NCBI RefSeq assembly: GCF_900142135.1
Contig: NZ_FQZU01000024.1
Span: forward strand, 1-64,000
From: Desulfatibacillum alkenivorans DSM 16219
GTDB lineage: Bacteria; Desulfobacterota; Desulfobacteria; Desulfobacterales; Desulfatibacillaceae
Direction of reading: 5' to 3'
DNA: 64,000 nt
Part shown: piece after piece, positions 27,140 to 39,953 of the stretch
Layout of the letters: each line of letters starts with the position of its first letter
How positions within the stretch are numbered: position 1 is the first letter of the stretch
Notes under the pieces: generated by a model
Databases searched by the model: none
Told to the model about the DNA's origin: nothing
Seen by the model: the letters and a program-made list of their open reading frames with translations, nothing else
Made by a program: the position numbers and the translations under genes

Positions 27140-28326
27140 GGATTTTCCTCCTGATCTTCAAATGTAACGACTAAATTGTCACGATGAATGACTTCGTCAT
27201 AGGCTTTGTGCTTTAAAATGCCTTCCAATTCGGAGCTTGGCTTGCCTTTTATCTTTCTGGCGTCGGCCGAGGAATAATTGGTAAGCCCTATCCCCAACTC
27301 CCTGCGATCCAGGTCCACAACGCGAACCGGAGCGCCCACGCCAAAGGCGCCTTCCACGGATTTTATACCCACGGGAAGCAGGCTTTTGCCATTATTGACC
27401 AAGGCGTTGGCGGCGCCCTTATCGATCATAAACAGCCCCTTTGGATTGGCGGCGAAGCCCAGCCAGCATTTTTTGCCCGCCATTTTTTTATTTTTGGGGG
27501 CGAATAGGGTCCCTACTTCTTCCCCATCAAAGATTTTTTTTAAGACGCCGGGAGTCGCCCCGCCCGCCACAATCATGGGTATGCCGGCGGCATGCGCCTT
27601 TTTGGCGGCGATAACCTTGGAAGCCATGCCTCCGGTGCCGTGCTGGCCTGTATGGCAGCTTGCCGACTGTTCCAGGGCTGAGGTTATCTTTTCGACGTAT
27701 GGGACTATCTTGGCGTCTGAACAGGTTTTGGGATCGCTGGTGTACAACCCGTCGATATCCGTCAGATTGATCACCACGTCCGCGTCCAGCAATTGAGCGA
27801 TCATGGCGGACAGGTTGTCGTTATCCCCGAATTTTAACTCAGCAACCACCACCGTATCGTTTTCGTTGATAATAGGCAACACCTTCCAGGCCAATAGGGT
27901 CTGAAGGGCGTTTCGGGCGTTCAGGTAGCGTCTGCGAGCCGCCAGGTCATCCCGGGTAAGCAGCACCTGGGCGACCTTTATATTATGCTTTTCAAAAGCC
28001 AGTTCGTATTCATTGATAAGGCTGGCCTGCCCCACGGCGGCTGCGGCCTGCTTTTCCGGAATTTCAGTAGGCCTTTTGGCAAGCTCCATTTTGCGTACGC
28101 CTGCGGCTACAGCGCCGGAGGATACCAGGATAACTTCCCGGCCGGCGGCATGCAGTTCAGCCAGTTGTTGGGAAAGATTTTTGACCATTTTCAAATTAAG
28201 GCCGGTTTCCTCGGTCAATATGCCTGAGCCGACCTTGACCACCACCCGTTTGACGCAGGAGAAAAACTCCTTGCGATTGCCAGCGCCTGAAAATACAGCG
28301 CCATTATTATTGGCTTGGCCTTTCAT
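27136..28326 (-). CDS. proB: Glutamate 5-kinase with PUA domain
   Basis: A 396-residue ProB that phosphorylates glutamate as the first step of proline synthesis. The amino-acid kinase domain has [33 protein letters not shown] and a [11 protein letters not shown] signature. A C-terminal PUA domain (~residues 300-385) is present, as in the longer class of ProB. The kinase is normally feedback-inhibited by proline. It is preceded by obg with a 57-bp gap. About 20 residues of extra, non-conserved sequence sit at the N-terminus ([14 protein letters not shown]), so a later start such as the GTG of RVVVKVG is possible. Confidence 0.97.
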   Translation of the reverse strand: MKGQANNNGAVFSGAGNRKEFFSCVKRVVVKVGSGILTEETGLNLKMVKNLSQQLAELHAAGREVILVSSGAVAAGVRKMELAKRPTEIPEKQAAAAVGQASLINEYELAFEKHNIKVAQVLLTRDDLAARRRYLNARNALQTLLAWKVLPIINENDTVVVAELKFGDNDNLSAMIAQLLDADVVINLTDIDGLYTSDPKTCSDAKIVPYVEKITSALEQSASCHTGQHGTGGMASKVIAAKKAHAAGIPMIVAGGATPGVLKKIFDGEEVGTLFAPKNKKMAGKKCWLGFAANPKGLFMIDKGAANALVNNGKSLLPVGIKSVEGAFGVGAPVRVVDLDRRELGIGLTNYSSADARKIKGKPSSELEGILKHKAYDEVIHRDNLVVTFEDQEENP

Positions 28327-28383
28327 AATAAACCTGAATTCTATAGGAAATGATAAATAAAGCTGAATGCCGGCCTGAATAAA

Positions 28384-29394
28384 TCAGGATGGTCGGCGGC
28401 CCGGTTCGCGGAGTTGGGCGAATATGGCTTCAATAAGTTCGTCCAGTCCCTCCCCTAATATAGCAGAAATCTGCAATACCTGCAGATTCCCACAAGATTG
28501 CTTAAAAAGGCAAGCGCCTTCTTCAGCTTCGGGAAGGTCCATTTTATTTAAAACCACAATTTGGGGCTTTTCGCCCAGAGCCTGATCATAGGAACTGAGC
28601 TCCTTATTGATGGCCTGGTACGATGCCAAGGGGTCTTCGGCAGTCACCTGAGAGGCGTCGATGAGATGGATAAGAAGGCGGTTGCGCTCTATATGACGCA
28701 AAAACCGGTGGCCAAGGCCTGCGCCCTGGGCTGCGCCTTCAATAAGGCCGGGGATATCGGCGATGACAACAGGCTCTCCGTAGGGATCCTGAAGCACTCC
28801 GAGACTGGGAGCCAGGGTGGTGAACGGATAAGCGCCGATTTTGGGTCTTGCGGCCGTAAGGGCTGTGATGAGGCTGGATTTGCCTGCGTTGGGCAAGCCT
28901 ACAAGGCCGACGTCCGCCAGGAGTTTGAGTTCCAGCTTAAGGGTTTTCTCCTCGCCTTCCTCGCCTTCCTGTGCGAACTTGGGGGCACGGTAGGTGGAGG
29001 AGGTAAAGTGCTTGTTGCCTTTACCTCCCCTACCGCCGTGACAAACTATGCACCGTTCCTCTTCAGCAGAAAGATCCGCTATTATTTCGGATGTTTCCGC
29101 ATCGCGGACAATCGTACCCACGGGCACTTCAATAAGGAGATCCTCCCCATTTTTTCCGTGTCGGTTGGCTCCACTGCCGTGTCCTCCACGTTGCGCCTGG
29201 AAACGATGTTTATAACGAAAATGATAGAGGGTGTGCTTGGCTCGCGTGGCTATAAGCACCACGTCTCCGCCTTTGCCTCCGTTGCCTCCGTCCGGTCCGC
29301 CCCTGGGGATGAACCTTTCGCGCCGGAAGCTGACGCACCCTCTTCCGCCATCGCCTGATTGTACAAGCAAGGTGGCTTCGTCTACGAATTTCAC
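28384..29394 (-). CDS. obg: Obg-family GTPase (ObgE/CgtA)
   Basis: A 336-residue GTPase involved in 50S maturation and stress responses. The Gly-rich Obg fold ([22 protein letters not shown]... ) occupies residues ~1-158. The G domain has P-loop [28 protein letters not shown] and NKMD. There is no OCT domain after it, as in the short form. It starts with GTG and overlaps the rpmA stop by four bases (GTGA). Confidence 0.98.
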   Translation of the reverse strand: MKFVDEATLLVQSGDGGRGCVSFRRERFIPRGGPDGGNGGKGGDVVLIATRAKHTLYHFRYKHRFQAQRGGHGSGANRHGKNGEDLLIEVPVGTIVRDAETSEIIADLSAEEERCIVCHGGRGGKGNKHFTSSTYRAPKFAQEGEEGEEKTLKLELKLLADVGLVGLPNAGKSSLITALTAARPKIGAYPFTTLAPSLGVLQDPYGEPVVIADIPGLIEGAAQGAGLGHRFLRHIERNRLLIHLIDASQVTAEDPLASYQAINKELSSYDQALGEKPQIVVLNKMDLPEAEEGACLFKQSCGNLQVLQISAILGEGLDELIEAIFAQLREPGRRPS

Positions 29395-29645
29395 ACCGGG
29401 TATACGCTCACTTTTTTCTTATCGCGGCCCTTGCGTTCGTAGGCGACTTTGCCATCGATGGTGGCGAACAAAGTGTAATCGCGGCCCATGCCCACGTTTT
29501 CGCCGGGATGAATTCTGGTGCCCACCTGGCGAACCAGGATGTTGCCGGCCCGAACGATTTCTCCGCCGTAGCGTTTTACGCCCCGGCGTTGGCCGTTACT
29601 ATCCCTGCCGTTTCTTGAGCTACCGCCAGCTTTCTTATGTGCCAT
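29391..29645 (-). CDS. rpmA: 50S ribosomal protein L27
   Basis: An 84-residue bL27. N-terminal [19 protein letters not shown] reaches toward the peptidyl-transferase centre in the ribosome; [20 protein letters not shown] is the family signature. SD CAGGAG precedes the ATG. Conserved order rplU-rpmA-obg. Confidence 0.98.
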   Translation of the reverse strand: MAHKKAGGSSRNGRDSNGQRRGVKRYGGEIVRAGNILVRQVGTRIHPGENVGMGRDYTLFATIDGKVAYERKGRDKKKVSVYPV

Positions 29646-29667
29646 GACTCAATACTCCTGATATCGC

Positions 29668-29985
29668 TTAGGCTCCGGCCTCGATCTTGTTGATCTTGAG
29701 AGCCGTGAAAGGCTGCCGGTGACCTTGTTTTTTTCTATAGCCCTTGCGCCTTTTAAACCTGAAGACCAAGACCTTTTTGGCTTTGCCCTGTTCCACAATC
29801 TGGGCGTCTACAGCCACATTTTCCACAGTGGGCTGACCCACCTTCACGTTTTCGCCGTCGGAAAAAAGCAGGACCTGGTCCAGGCGCACGGTGTCTCCGA
29901 CCTCGCCGGGGAGTTTTTCCACCCGGACGATTTCGCCTTCACCTACTTTGTATTGTTTTCCGCCGGTAGCTATTACGGCATACAT
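29668..29985 (-). CDS. rplU: 50S ribosomal protein L21
   Basis: A 105-residue bL21. Begins [20 protein letters not shown] and ends with the [21 protein letters not shown] basic signature, all standard. A strong SD (AAGGAGG) precedes the ATG by 10 nt. It heads the rplU-rpmA-obg-proB-proA operon and has its own strong promoter. Confidence 0.98.
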   Translation of the reverse strand: MYAVIATGGKQYKVGEGEIVRVEKLPGEVGDTVRLDQVLLFSDGENVKVGQPTVENVAVDAQIVEQGKAKKVLVFRFKRRKGYRKKQGHRQPFTALKINKIEAGA

Positions 29986-30039
29986 TGTTATTTAAACCTC
30001 CTTGACATCATTTCAAAAAACCGGTCAAGCAAAACCGAT

Positions 30040-30068
30040 CTTATAAAGACAAAAATCCGACCTGTCAA
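30040..30068 (-). promoter_or_regulatory. Promoter of the rplU operon
   Basis: On the minus strand TTGACA (30063-30068), a 17-bp spacer and TATAAG (30040-30045): near consensus. It lies in the 94-bp gap after rng, so rplU is expressed independently of the upstream genes. Confidence 0.75.
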
Positions 30069-30079
30069 CGGAAAAAGAA

Positions 30080-31672
30080 TCAACCACCGGATATTGGGGC
30101 GGAGTCCATGAACTCCATAATCTCAAAACGTTCAATATGCAGGGCGGGATCCGCCTGAATTAAAATGGGCGTTTCAATCCGTTGCTCCAAGGAAAGAACG
30201 GTGGTGTTTTCCTCTTCCAATAAAAATCGGGCTATCTCCGGATGCGCCTTTACGGATATCCGGGATCCTTGGATATCGTAGGATTGGCGCAAAATTTCCC
30301 TGTAAATATTGTGGCAGATGCTCTTTTTGGAAAGGACGATGCCCTCTCCATCGCAATAAGCGCAAGGCTCTGACAACTGGCGATTGATGTTTTCCCGGGT
30401 CCGTTTCCGGGTCATTTGAATCAATCCCATTTCCGACATGGGCAGGACGTTGGTAGTGCTCCGGTCTTTTTTCAGGGTTTCCACCAGAACCTGATACACT
30501 TTGTCCCGGTCTTCCAGCTTTTCCATATCGATAAAATCAATGACGATGATTCCGCCGATATCCCTCAACCGCAACTGATAGGCGATTTCCTTCAGCGCCT
30601 CCAGGTTGGTCTTGAGGATGGTTTCGGAAAGATCCCCCTTGCCCACGTAACGGCCGGTGTTTACATCAATGGAAACCAGGGCTTCGGTCTCCTCGATCAC
30701 TATGTAGCCGCCGGACTTGAGCCACACCTTTTTCCGGCCCAAGCGGGAAATGTCCCCTTCCAACTGATAGGCGTCGAAAATTGGCTCGCGGCGGTCGTAA
30801 TACTGCACGGCGTCGCGCAATCCGGGCATGTTGGGCTCCAGAAAATCCTGGATTTCCCGATATCCTCTTTCCGAGTCGATCACCAGCCTGTCCACTTCCT
30901 TGGTGAACAGGTCCCTGACCGACCTCAGGCTGGCTGAAAGCTCCTGATGCAGCAAAGACGGGGCCGAGCACTGCCAATAGCGATGGACCACGCGTTTCCA
31001 GACCCTGGTGAGGAATTCCACCTCGTGGGTGAGTTTTTCAGGCCCTATTCCTTCGCACACGGTGCGCACGATGTAGCCAAAAGGCTCCTCCCGGGACTGC
31101 ATCAGTTGCTCTTTTAAGCGGTTGCGCTCTCCGGAATCCGTGATGCGGCGGGACACCCCAATATGGTTGGTGGTGGGCATGAGCACCAAAAAGCGGCCGG
31201 GAATCGTGATTCGGGAAGTGACTCTGGCGCCTTTTTTTCCAATGGGCGACTTGGCCACCTGCACCATGATCTCCTGGCCTTCCCGGATCATATCCTCAAT
31301 ACTGGGCCGAATGCGGGGAGGCCTGATTATTCTGGCGGCCTCCTCGATTTCATCTTCCTCGTCCCCGGCGTCCAGCAGAATGACTTCCTGATCCTCCTCA
31401 TCCTCTTCCTGCATGAGGGGGGAGCCGGTTTCATCCGAAGGAAAGTCCATGACCACGTCGTCAACATATATAAAGGCGGCCTGATCCAGACCTATATCCA
31501 CAAAAGCGGCTTGCATGCCGGGCAAAACCCGCATGACCCTGCCCTTATATATATTGCTGACAATATCGGATTCTCCGGTGCGTTCGATATATAACTCGGC
31601 AAGAGCGCCGTCCTCCACCAGAGCCACCCTGGTTTCAAATCCGGCGTCATTAATTATCAGTTTTTTTTCCAT
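30080..31672 (-). CDS. rng: Ribonuclease G/E-family endoribonuclease
   Basis: A 530-residue RNase G-type enzyme that trims 16S rRNA 5' ends and turns over mRNA. The S1 domain lies near residues 37-125, interrupted by an acidic insert (QEEDEEDQEVILLDAGDEED). The catalytic core has RDIGGIIVIDFIDME with the metal-binding Asp residues and the zinc-link CAYCDGEG. It lacks the long C-terminal scaffold of RNase E. It follows the radical-SAM gene by 27 bp on the minus strand. Confidence 0.95.
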   Translation of the reverse strand: MEKKLIINDAGFETRVALVEDGALAELYIERTGESDIVSNIYKGRVMRVLPGMQAAFVDIGLDQAAFIYVDDVVMDFPSDETGSPLMQEEDEEDQEVILLDAGDEEDEIEEAARIIRPPRIRPSIEDMIREGQEIMVQVAKSPIGKKGARVTSRITIPGRFLVLMPTTNHIGVSRRITDSGERNRLKEQLMQSREEPFGYIVRTVCEGIGPEKLTHEVEFLTRVWKRVVHRYWQCSAPSLLHQELSASLRSVRDLFTKEVDRLVIDSERGYREIQDFLEPNMPGLRDAVQYYDRREPIFDAYQLEGDISRLGRKKVWLKSGGYIVIEETEALVSIDVNTGRYVGKGDLSETILKTNLEALKEIAYQLRLRDIGGIIVIDFIDMEKLEDRDKVYQVLVETLKKDRSTTNVLPMSEMGLIQMTRKRTRENINRQLSEPCAYCDGEGIVLSKKSICHNIYREILRQSYDIQGSRISVKAHPEIARFLLEEENTTVLSLEQRIETPILIQADPALHIERFEIMEFMDSAPISGG

Positions 31673-31699
31673 TGCATTTTTACCCCTTATTGCTAAGGG

Positions 31700-34189
31700 T
31701 CAACTCCCTGCGTTGGGTGCGGGCTGCTTAACCACGCGGCATCCCGCCAACGATTCGGGAGAGAGTCCCAATATATGACCGAGAATCTCCATGGGCCGGA
31801 TGCTCTTTCCCGGAATATTTTTTACAGACAAGAAAAAGGCTCCATCCCCCATTGATTGTATTTCAACCAATTGGGCCAGATCAAGCTCCCATTGCTTTCC
31901 CTTATGATTCGTATGCGTTACTATATACTCTTTCGCCTCGTTAAAGACCATTATTTTTTCATCGTGCTCCGGTTCGAGCCTGACCTTGTAATATATAACG
32001 TCCGGCTCTCCCGCCCTGGCCCCTTTGGTAAAGGGTTCGCACCGGAACACTTCCAAACCCTCGGGCAAGCGCCCTTCAAGGCGTTCCAACATGTACTCGG
32101 GCTGAAAACGGCTGTCTACCGTTATGACGAAATTTTCTTCCAGGCTTTCCATTCCCACCGGCAAGGCCTGAGAAAACGAGACCTTGGGCATGGGATGGAA
32201 TCCCTTGGAATACATCATGGGAATGCGCGCTCTCCGCAAGGCTCTGTGGACCTGGCTGATCATTTCCAAATGGCCCAGGTGGCGGGCTTCATCCGTTTTG
32301 GAATAATAAACCATCAGCTTCCTGTAGTTTATATTTTCCGAGCCCTCCCCGGATTCCTGGTTTTCGATTTTTTCAGGATTTTTTGAAAATATGGGCTGTA
32401 TATTGGAAAAATCGCACACCCCGCAGGCTGAGCAGGTTTCCTTGCTGCAGCCCGGGGTTTTTTCCACGTTCAGGGCCTTTTGCAACTCTTTTTGAAGGAA
32501 TTTCTTCGTGGCGCCCATGTCTATATGATCCCAGGGCAAAGGCTCCTCCGTCCGTTTGCCGCCGATGTAGTCATCCGGATTGATGCCGCTGGATTCCATG
32601 AGTTCCCGCCAAAGATGAAAATCAAAATGATCGGACCAACCGTCAAACCGGGCGCCTTTATTCCAGGCGTCGACCAGCAAGGGGGCCAGTTTTCGGTCCC
32701 CGCGGGAAAATACCCCTTCAATAACGCTGACCTGGGGATTTTGCCATTTTGTTTTAACGCCGGGCCGTTTAAGCCTGTCTTTGATGTAATCCAGGCGCTC
32801 CCAAGCCTCATCAATGGAAATCTGGCGAGCCCATTGAAAAGGAGTGTGCGGCTTAGGCACAAAAACCCCAATGCTTGCGGTGATGTCGGCTTTCTTTCCG
32901 GCCAAATCCTTTAATTTGTGCACCAGGTCCACGATGCCTTGGACGTCTTCCTGGGTTTCCGTGGGAAGGCCTATCATGAAATACAGCTTAATCAGCTTCC
33001 ACCCCATATAGAAAGCGTCGGAAACGGTTTGAATGATTTCCTCTTCGCTGATATTTTTATTGATGACGTCCCGCAAGCGCTGGGTTCCGGCTTCCGGCGC
33101 TATGGTAAATCCTGTCTTACGGACCTTTTTGATCTCTTCCATCAGAGGCCGGGTAAGGGTTCCTGCACGCATGGACGGGAAAGAAACCGCCACTTGCTGC
33201 TTGCTGAATTCCTTCATGATCCCGCTCATGAGCCAATCCAGACAGGAATAATCCCCCACGCTTAAAGACAGGAGGGATATGTCCTCATATCCGGTTTGGG
33301 TCAGGGATTTTCGGGCATACTCCATAAGGTTTTCCGGCGTTCTCTCCCGCACCGGGCGGTAAATCATCCCGGCCTGGCAAAACCGGCATCCTCTGCCGCA
33401 TCCCCGGGAAATTTCCAGGCGCAGCCGGTCATGCACCGGATTGGAATAAGGAACGATGGGATCAATAGGGAAATGCGTTGCATTTAAATCCGGAATAATC
33501 GTTCGTTTAACGGAGCCTTGCTTGCCGGGTTTGGGAGAAAGTTTTCCTGATGCTGCGTCAAACTCAAAATGGGAAGGAACGTAGACTCCGCGGATTTCGG
33601 CCAGTTTATCCAGAAGATCGCTTTTTACAGGATTTTCCTGATTTTTCCATTCCAGCCAGGCGTCGGCCATTTCCAGGACCGCCTCTTCTCCATCTCCAAT
33701 CAATATGGCGTCAAAGAAATCGGCAATCGGCTCCGGATTGCAGGCGCAGGGACCTCCACCTATAATCAGGGGGTGATTTTCGCCGCGATCTTTGGAATAA
33801 AACGGAATGCCTGACAGATTTAACATAGTGAGCATATTGGTGTAATTAAGCTCATAAAGCAGGCTGATTCCCATCCAGTCGAAATCCCTTAAAGGACGAT
33901 GGCTTTCCAGAGTGAAGAGATCGATTTTTTCTTCGCCAAGCAGTTTTTCAAGGTCGTCGTCAGGCGCGTAAACCCTTTCGGCCAGGATGTCTTCCCTGCC
34001 GTTTAAAATGCTGTACAGAATCTGAATTCCGAAATGGGAGGTTCCAATCTCATAAAGATCGGGAAAAGCCAGTGCGACCTGCAGTTTAACCTCATCAGGC
34101 GATTTATGGACGGAATTGATTTCAGTTCCCAGGTATCTTCCGGGCCTGCGGACCCGGGTCAATATTTTGTCTTTTTCCAGTTTATTCAT
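31700..34189 (-). CDS. Radical SAM protein fused to a DUF2344 domain
   Basis: An 829-residue fusion. Residues ~1-600 are a TIGR03960-type radical SAM protein (SRGCGRGCRFCQAG with CxxxCxxC near 275, preceded by a B12-like region). A linker with CSKETCSACGVC could hold an iron-sulfur cluster. Residues ~630-829 are a TIGR03936/DUF2344 domain (YYSKTDEARHLGHLEMISQVHRALRRA). This fusion is common directly upstream of rng and rplU in Desulfobacterota, suggesting a ribosome- or RNA-related role, though the reaction is unknown. The start codon is an ATG with only a weak SD. Confidence 0.88.
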   Translation of the reverse strand: MNKLEKDKILTRVRRPGRYLGTEINSVHKSPDEVKLQVALAFPDLYEIGTSHFGIQILYSILNGREDILAERVYAPDDDLEKLLGEEKIDLFTLESHRPLRDFDWMGISLLYELNYTNMLTMLNLSGIPFYSKDRGENHPLIIGGGPCACNPEPIADFFDAILIGDGEEAVLEMADAWLEWKNQENPVKSDLLDKLAEIRGVYVPSHFEFDAASGKLSPKPGKQGSVKRTIIPDLNATHFPIDPIVPYSNPVHDRLRLEISRGCGRGCRFCQAGMIYRPVRERTPENLMEYARKSLTQTGYEDISLLSLSVGDYSCLDWLMSGIMKEFSKQQVAVSFPSMRAGTLTRPLMEEIKKVRKTGFTIAPEAGTQRLRDVINKNISEEEIIQTVSDAFYMGWKLIKLYFMIGLPTETQEDVQGIVDLVHKLKDLAGKKADITASIGVFVPKPHTPFQWARQISIDEAWERLDYIKDRLKRPGVKTKWQNPQVSVIEGVFSRGDRKLAPLLVDAWNKGARFDGWSDHFDFHLWRELMESSGINPDDYIGGKRTEEPLPWDHIDMGATKKFLQKELQKALNVEKTPGCSKETCSACGVCDFSNIQPIFSKNPEKIENQESGEGSENINYRKLMVYYSKTDEARHLGHLEMISQVHRALRRARIPMMYSKGFHPMPKVSFSQALPVGMESLEENFVITVDSRFQPEYMLERLEGRLPEGLEVFRCEPFTKGARAGEPDVIYYKVRLEPEHDEKIMVFNEAKEYIVTHTNHKGKQWELDLAQLVEIQSMGDGAFFLSVKNIPGKSIRPMEILGHILGLSPESLAGCRVVKQPAPNAGS

Positions 34190-34250
34190 AGCAGCTGACG
34201 CTAATACTGCGTCCGATTTTCCCCCTAAAACAGGGATCTAAAAAATTACA

Positions 34251-34290
34251 TTGGGGGAGACTCAATAAAAATGAGTTCTCCCCCAAAAAA
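34251..34290 (-). terminator. Terminator downstream of gyrB
   Basis: A 14-bp stem with a one-base bulge (34251-34264 with 34272-34286) and a 7-nt A/T loop. On the minus strand it is followed by TGTAATTTTTT. It closes the dnaN-gyrB unit. Confidence 0.75.
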
Positions 34291-34316
34291 TTAATCAAGC
34301 GGAATTTCACCTGCAA

Positions 34317-37890
<3,574 letters not shown>

Positions 37891-38180
37891 GGCGTTCTCC
37901 AGAGTGATATTATTTTAGTTTATTCTAAAAACTTCATAATAAATATAAGGATATTTCATATCTTCAAAAAAAGCAATAGGTCTTTAAAATAATTGAAAAT
38001 AAATTTTTGAAAATATGTCGACATCCTTGTGAATCAGGCGCTGAAAAATAGGGGCTTTTGAACAGGATTTTTTTCTTTGTTAATAAGTCCCGATTAATCG
38101 TCAATTTTGCCGTCCTGGATTTAAACAGCCCGCCGCCGCCAAATCCAGGACCTTTTACCATAGCATAAGATAAGAAAAAA
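37891..38180. other. AT-rich intergenic region upstream of dnaN
   Basis: 290 bp, strongly AT-rich from 37900 to 38020. It will hold the dnaN-gyrB promoter. I searched for the DnaA box TTATCCACA and its complement and found none here; a single perfect box occurs at 38362-38370, inside the next gene. The region is therefore not a convincing oriC. The palindromic hairpin at 38112-38151 is listed separately. Confidence 0.5.
38112..38151. terminator. Perfect 11-bp inverted repeat with GC-rich loop
   Basis: Arms 38112-38122 (GTCCTGGATTT) and 38141-38151, loop of 18 nt. It lies 30 bp past the DUF4301 stop on the minus strand. No strong U-tract follows, so it may be a weak terminator or a protein-binding site. 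Confidence 0.45.
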
Positions 38181-39749
38181 TCATACCTGATGGGACGGAA
38201 GAAGAAGGTCATTGACGGTTTTTACCGGATTAAAGGCGGCTTTGGACACTTCCACGAAAACCGTGTTCCAGCCCGACATGGATCCGTTCCACAAACCAGG
38301 GCGTTCCAGAGCCCTTAAGGGCCGGCCCTCCAGGGATTTTTCCGAAATAAAAACCGCGTCATTATCCACAAAGTCGGTCAGGTCAAATTTGTTTCCCTGA
38401 TAATCCGTAACTCCGACGACCACATCCACGGGGTTGAAATGGGTGGACGACGAAAAAATATCCGTGGATTTTTGGGATTCCTTGTTGATCTGGGCGCTTT
38501 CCACGATTTGGATGGTCGTGGCGCCGTCGCTTCCACGCACCCAAAAAGGGGCGCCGCCCGGATCGCCTTCGTTTTTAACCATGCCGCAAATCCTGACCGG
38601 CCGGTTAAGCAGCTTAAGAACAGTTTCTCTGGTTGCTTCGGGAGTCAGGCCGTGAAAATGGGATTTCAGGCCGAATAAGTCCGAGACAAAGTCCACGGCT
38701 TCGTTAAGCATGGTAAAATTCGCGTCCTCCCGGGAAAGCATTCGGATGTACTTGAAAGTCCGGTCCTGGAGAAAGACCATAAAACCGCCCAAAGCCTTTT
38801 TCCACCGGGATCTTTCGGCCTTCAGGCGGTCGGGAACGACGTTGTCTATATTATTAATAAAGATGATATCGTAATTCAAGGTATTGAGATTTTCCAACAA
38901 AGCGCCGTGTCCGCCCGGCCTGAAAAGAATTTTACCGTCATCCGTTCGGAAGGGAATATTATCAGGCGTCACGGCTATGGTGTCCGTGGACGGGGATTGG
39001 ACGGAGAAATCCACCAGATATTCCACGCCGATAAAGTTTTCATAGGCCCTTTTCAGGGCTTCGAACTTGTCTTTAAAATTTTCCAACTGGCTTTGGCTGA
39101 CCGTATAGTGAATATGGCAAAAGTGCCCCTGGCTTCTGCCGTATTGGGCGGACTCCACCAGATGTTCTTCAAAGGGGCTTCTCATAAACTCGCCGTAGCG
39201 ATGGAATTTAATAAGCCCCTTCGGAAACAGGGAGTATCCAAGACCGGAGGCGTCCAGCACCGCGTTTATGATTTCCAGGCATTCTTCGTTGGAATGCCCC
39301 GAAGGAACCTCCTTTTTATTTACGGAAAATAACCTATGAATCAGCGGGTAAAAGGCGAATTTTCTCAGATTGGAGACAAACCGCAGAATAAAAAGCGCTG
39401 TGGGATCCTTTTCTTTGGCTGCGTCCTCCAAAGCCGGGGCGGTTCCCCTCATTTGCATTTCACGCCAGGCGAACAACTCCTTGAACATCCTGGTGGAAGC
39501 TCCTGATGCCGGGATAAACTTAGCTATGGAGCGGTCCTGCAGGGCTTTATCATAAATTTGTACGAAATGTTCGACCTGGCCGGGCTCTAAAATCCTGATG
39601 CCGTCGCCGGCCGTGCAGGGCTTGACAATATCCAGATAATTAGGCCCTTTCTCAAAGATGGAAAGCTGCCTTTCCATTTCCTCCAAAGAAACGTTTCTAT
39701 CCTGAAATTGTTGAAGATCCTCTTTGGTAAATTGACTCATCCCGGACAT
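38181..39749 (-). CDS. DUF4301 protein (nucleotidyltransferase-like)
   Basis: A 522-residue DUF4301 protein. Near residue 80 it has KFIPASGASTRMFKELF, which resembles the glycine-rich nucleotide loop of sugar-phosphate nucleotidyltransferases, and later a GHGALLENLNTLNYDIIFINNID segment that could hold the metal site. The family is otherwise uncharacterised; a nucleotidyltransferase role is inferred. It is divergent from the glycosyl-phosphoglycerate operon, with a shared 200-bp promoter region, which suggests a possible link to sugar or compatible-solute metabolism. The first ATG has a good SD (AGGA, 5 nt). Confidence 0.82.
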   Translation of the reverse strand: MSGMSQFTKEDLQQFQDRNVSLEEMERQLSIFEKGPNYLDIVKPCTAGDGIRILEPGQVEHFVQIYDKALQDRSIAKFIPASGASTRMFKELFAWREMQMRGTAPALEDAAKEKDPTALFILRFVSNLRKFAFYPLIHRLFSVNKKEVPSGHSNEECLEIINAVLDASGLGYSLFPKGLIKFHRYGEFMRSPFEEHLVESAQYGRSQGHFCHIHYTVSQSQLENFKDKFEALKRAYENFIGVEYLVDFSVQSPSTDTIAVTPDNIPFRTDDGKILFRPGGHGALLENLNTLNYDIIFINNIDNVVPDRLKAERSRWKKALGGFMVFLQDRTFKYIRMLSREDANFTMLNEAVDFVSDLFGLKSHFHGLTPEATRETVLKLLNRPVRICGMVKNEGDPGGAPFWVRGSDGATTIQIVESAQINKESQKSTDIFSSSTHFNPVDVVVGVTDYQGNKFDLTDFVDNDAVFISEKSLEGRPLRALERPGLWNGSMSGWNTVFVEVSKAAFNPVKTVNDLLLPSHQV

Positions 39750-39847
39750 CCCGATCCTTTCCCTGGGTACAGGCTGTTTTTTAATGATTATACGCTATGT
39801 GTATATCATAAAGGTCTTTTCCAGCCAATAAAAACCGGCCTCAAAAT

Positions 39848-39877
39848 TTGACACCGATAGAGTTGTTCATATATTAT
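39848..39877 (+). promoter_or_regulatory. Promoter of the glycosyl-phosphoglycerate operon
   Basis: TTGACA (39848-39853), an 18-bp spacer and TATTAT (39872-39877), near consensus. An imperfect inverted repeat (ATGATTATAC...GTATATCAT) lies upstream at 39785-39810. Confidence 0.65.
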
Positions 39878-39919
39878 TAGGTATATGATACTTAAATATA
39901 TATGTTAGAATTTCAGACT

Positions 39920-39936
39920 GTTAATAAAATATTAAC
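39920..39936. promoter_or_regulatory. Small palindrome in the leader of the glycosyl-phosphoglycerate operon
   Basis: GTTAAT-AAAAT-ATTAAC is a 6+5+6 inverted repeat lying between the promoter and the SD. It could be a repressor site; no regulator is known. Confidence 0.35.
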
Positions 39937-39953
39937 AAAGGAGGCGCCTTATT
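39937..39953 (+). promoter_or_regulatory. SD and proposed ATT start of the synthase gene
   Basis: AAAGGAGG at 39937-39944 is followed by a 6-nt spacer and ATT at 39951-39953, in frame with the next ATG at 39984. The ATG itself has no SD. This argues for an AUU start, giving 11 extra residues. Confidence 0.5.

Noticed and set aside
38362-38370. Perfect TTATCCACA (DnaA box) inside the DUF4301 gene
   Set aside because: Only one box and no AT-rich unwinding element beside it; a single 9-mer can occur by chance.
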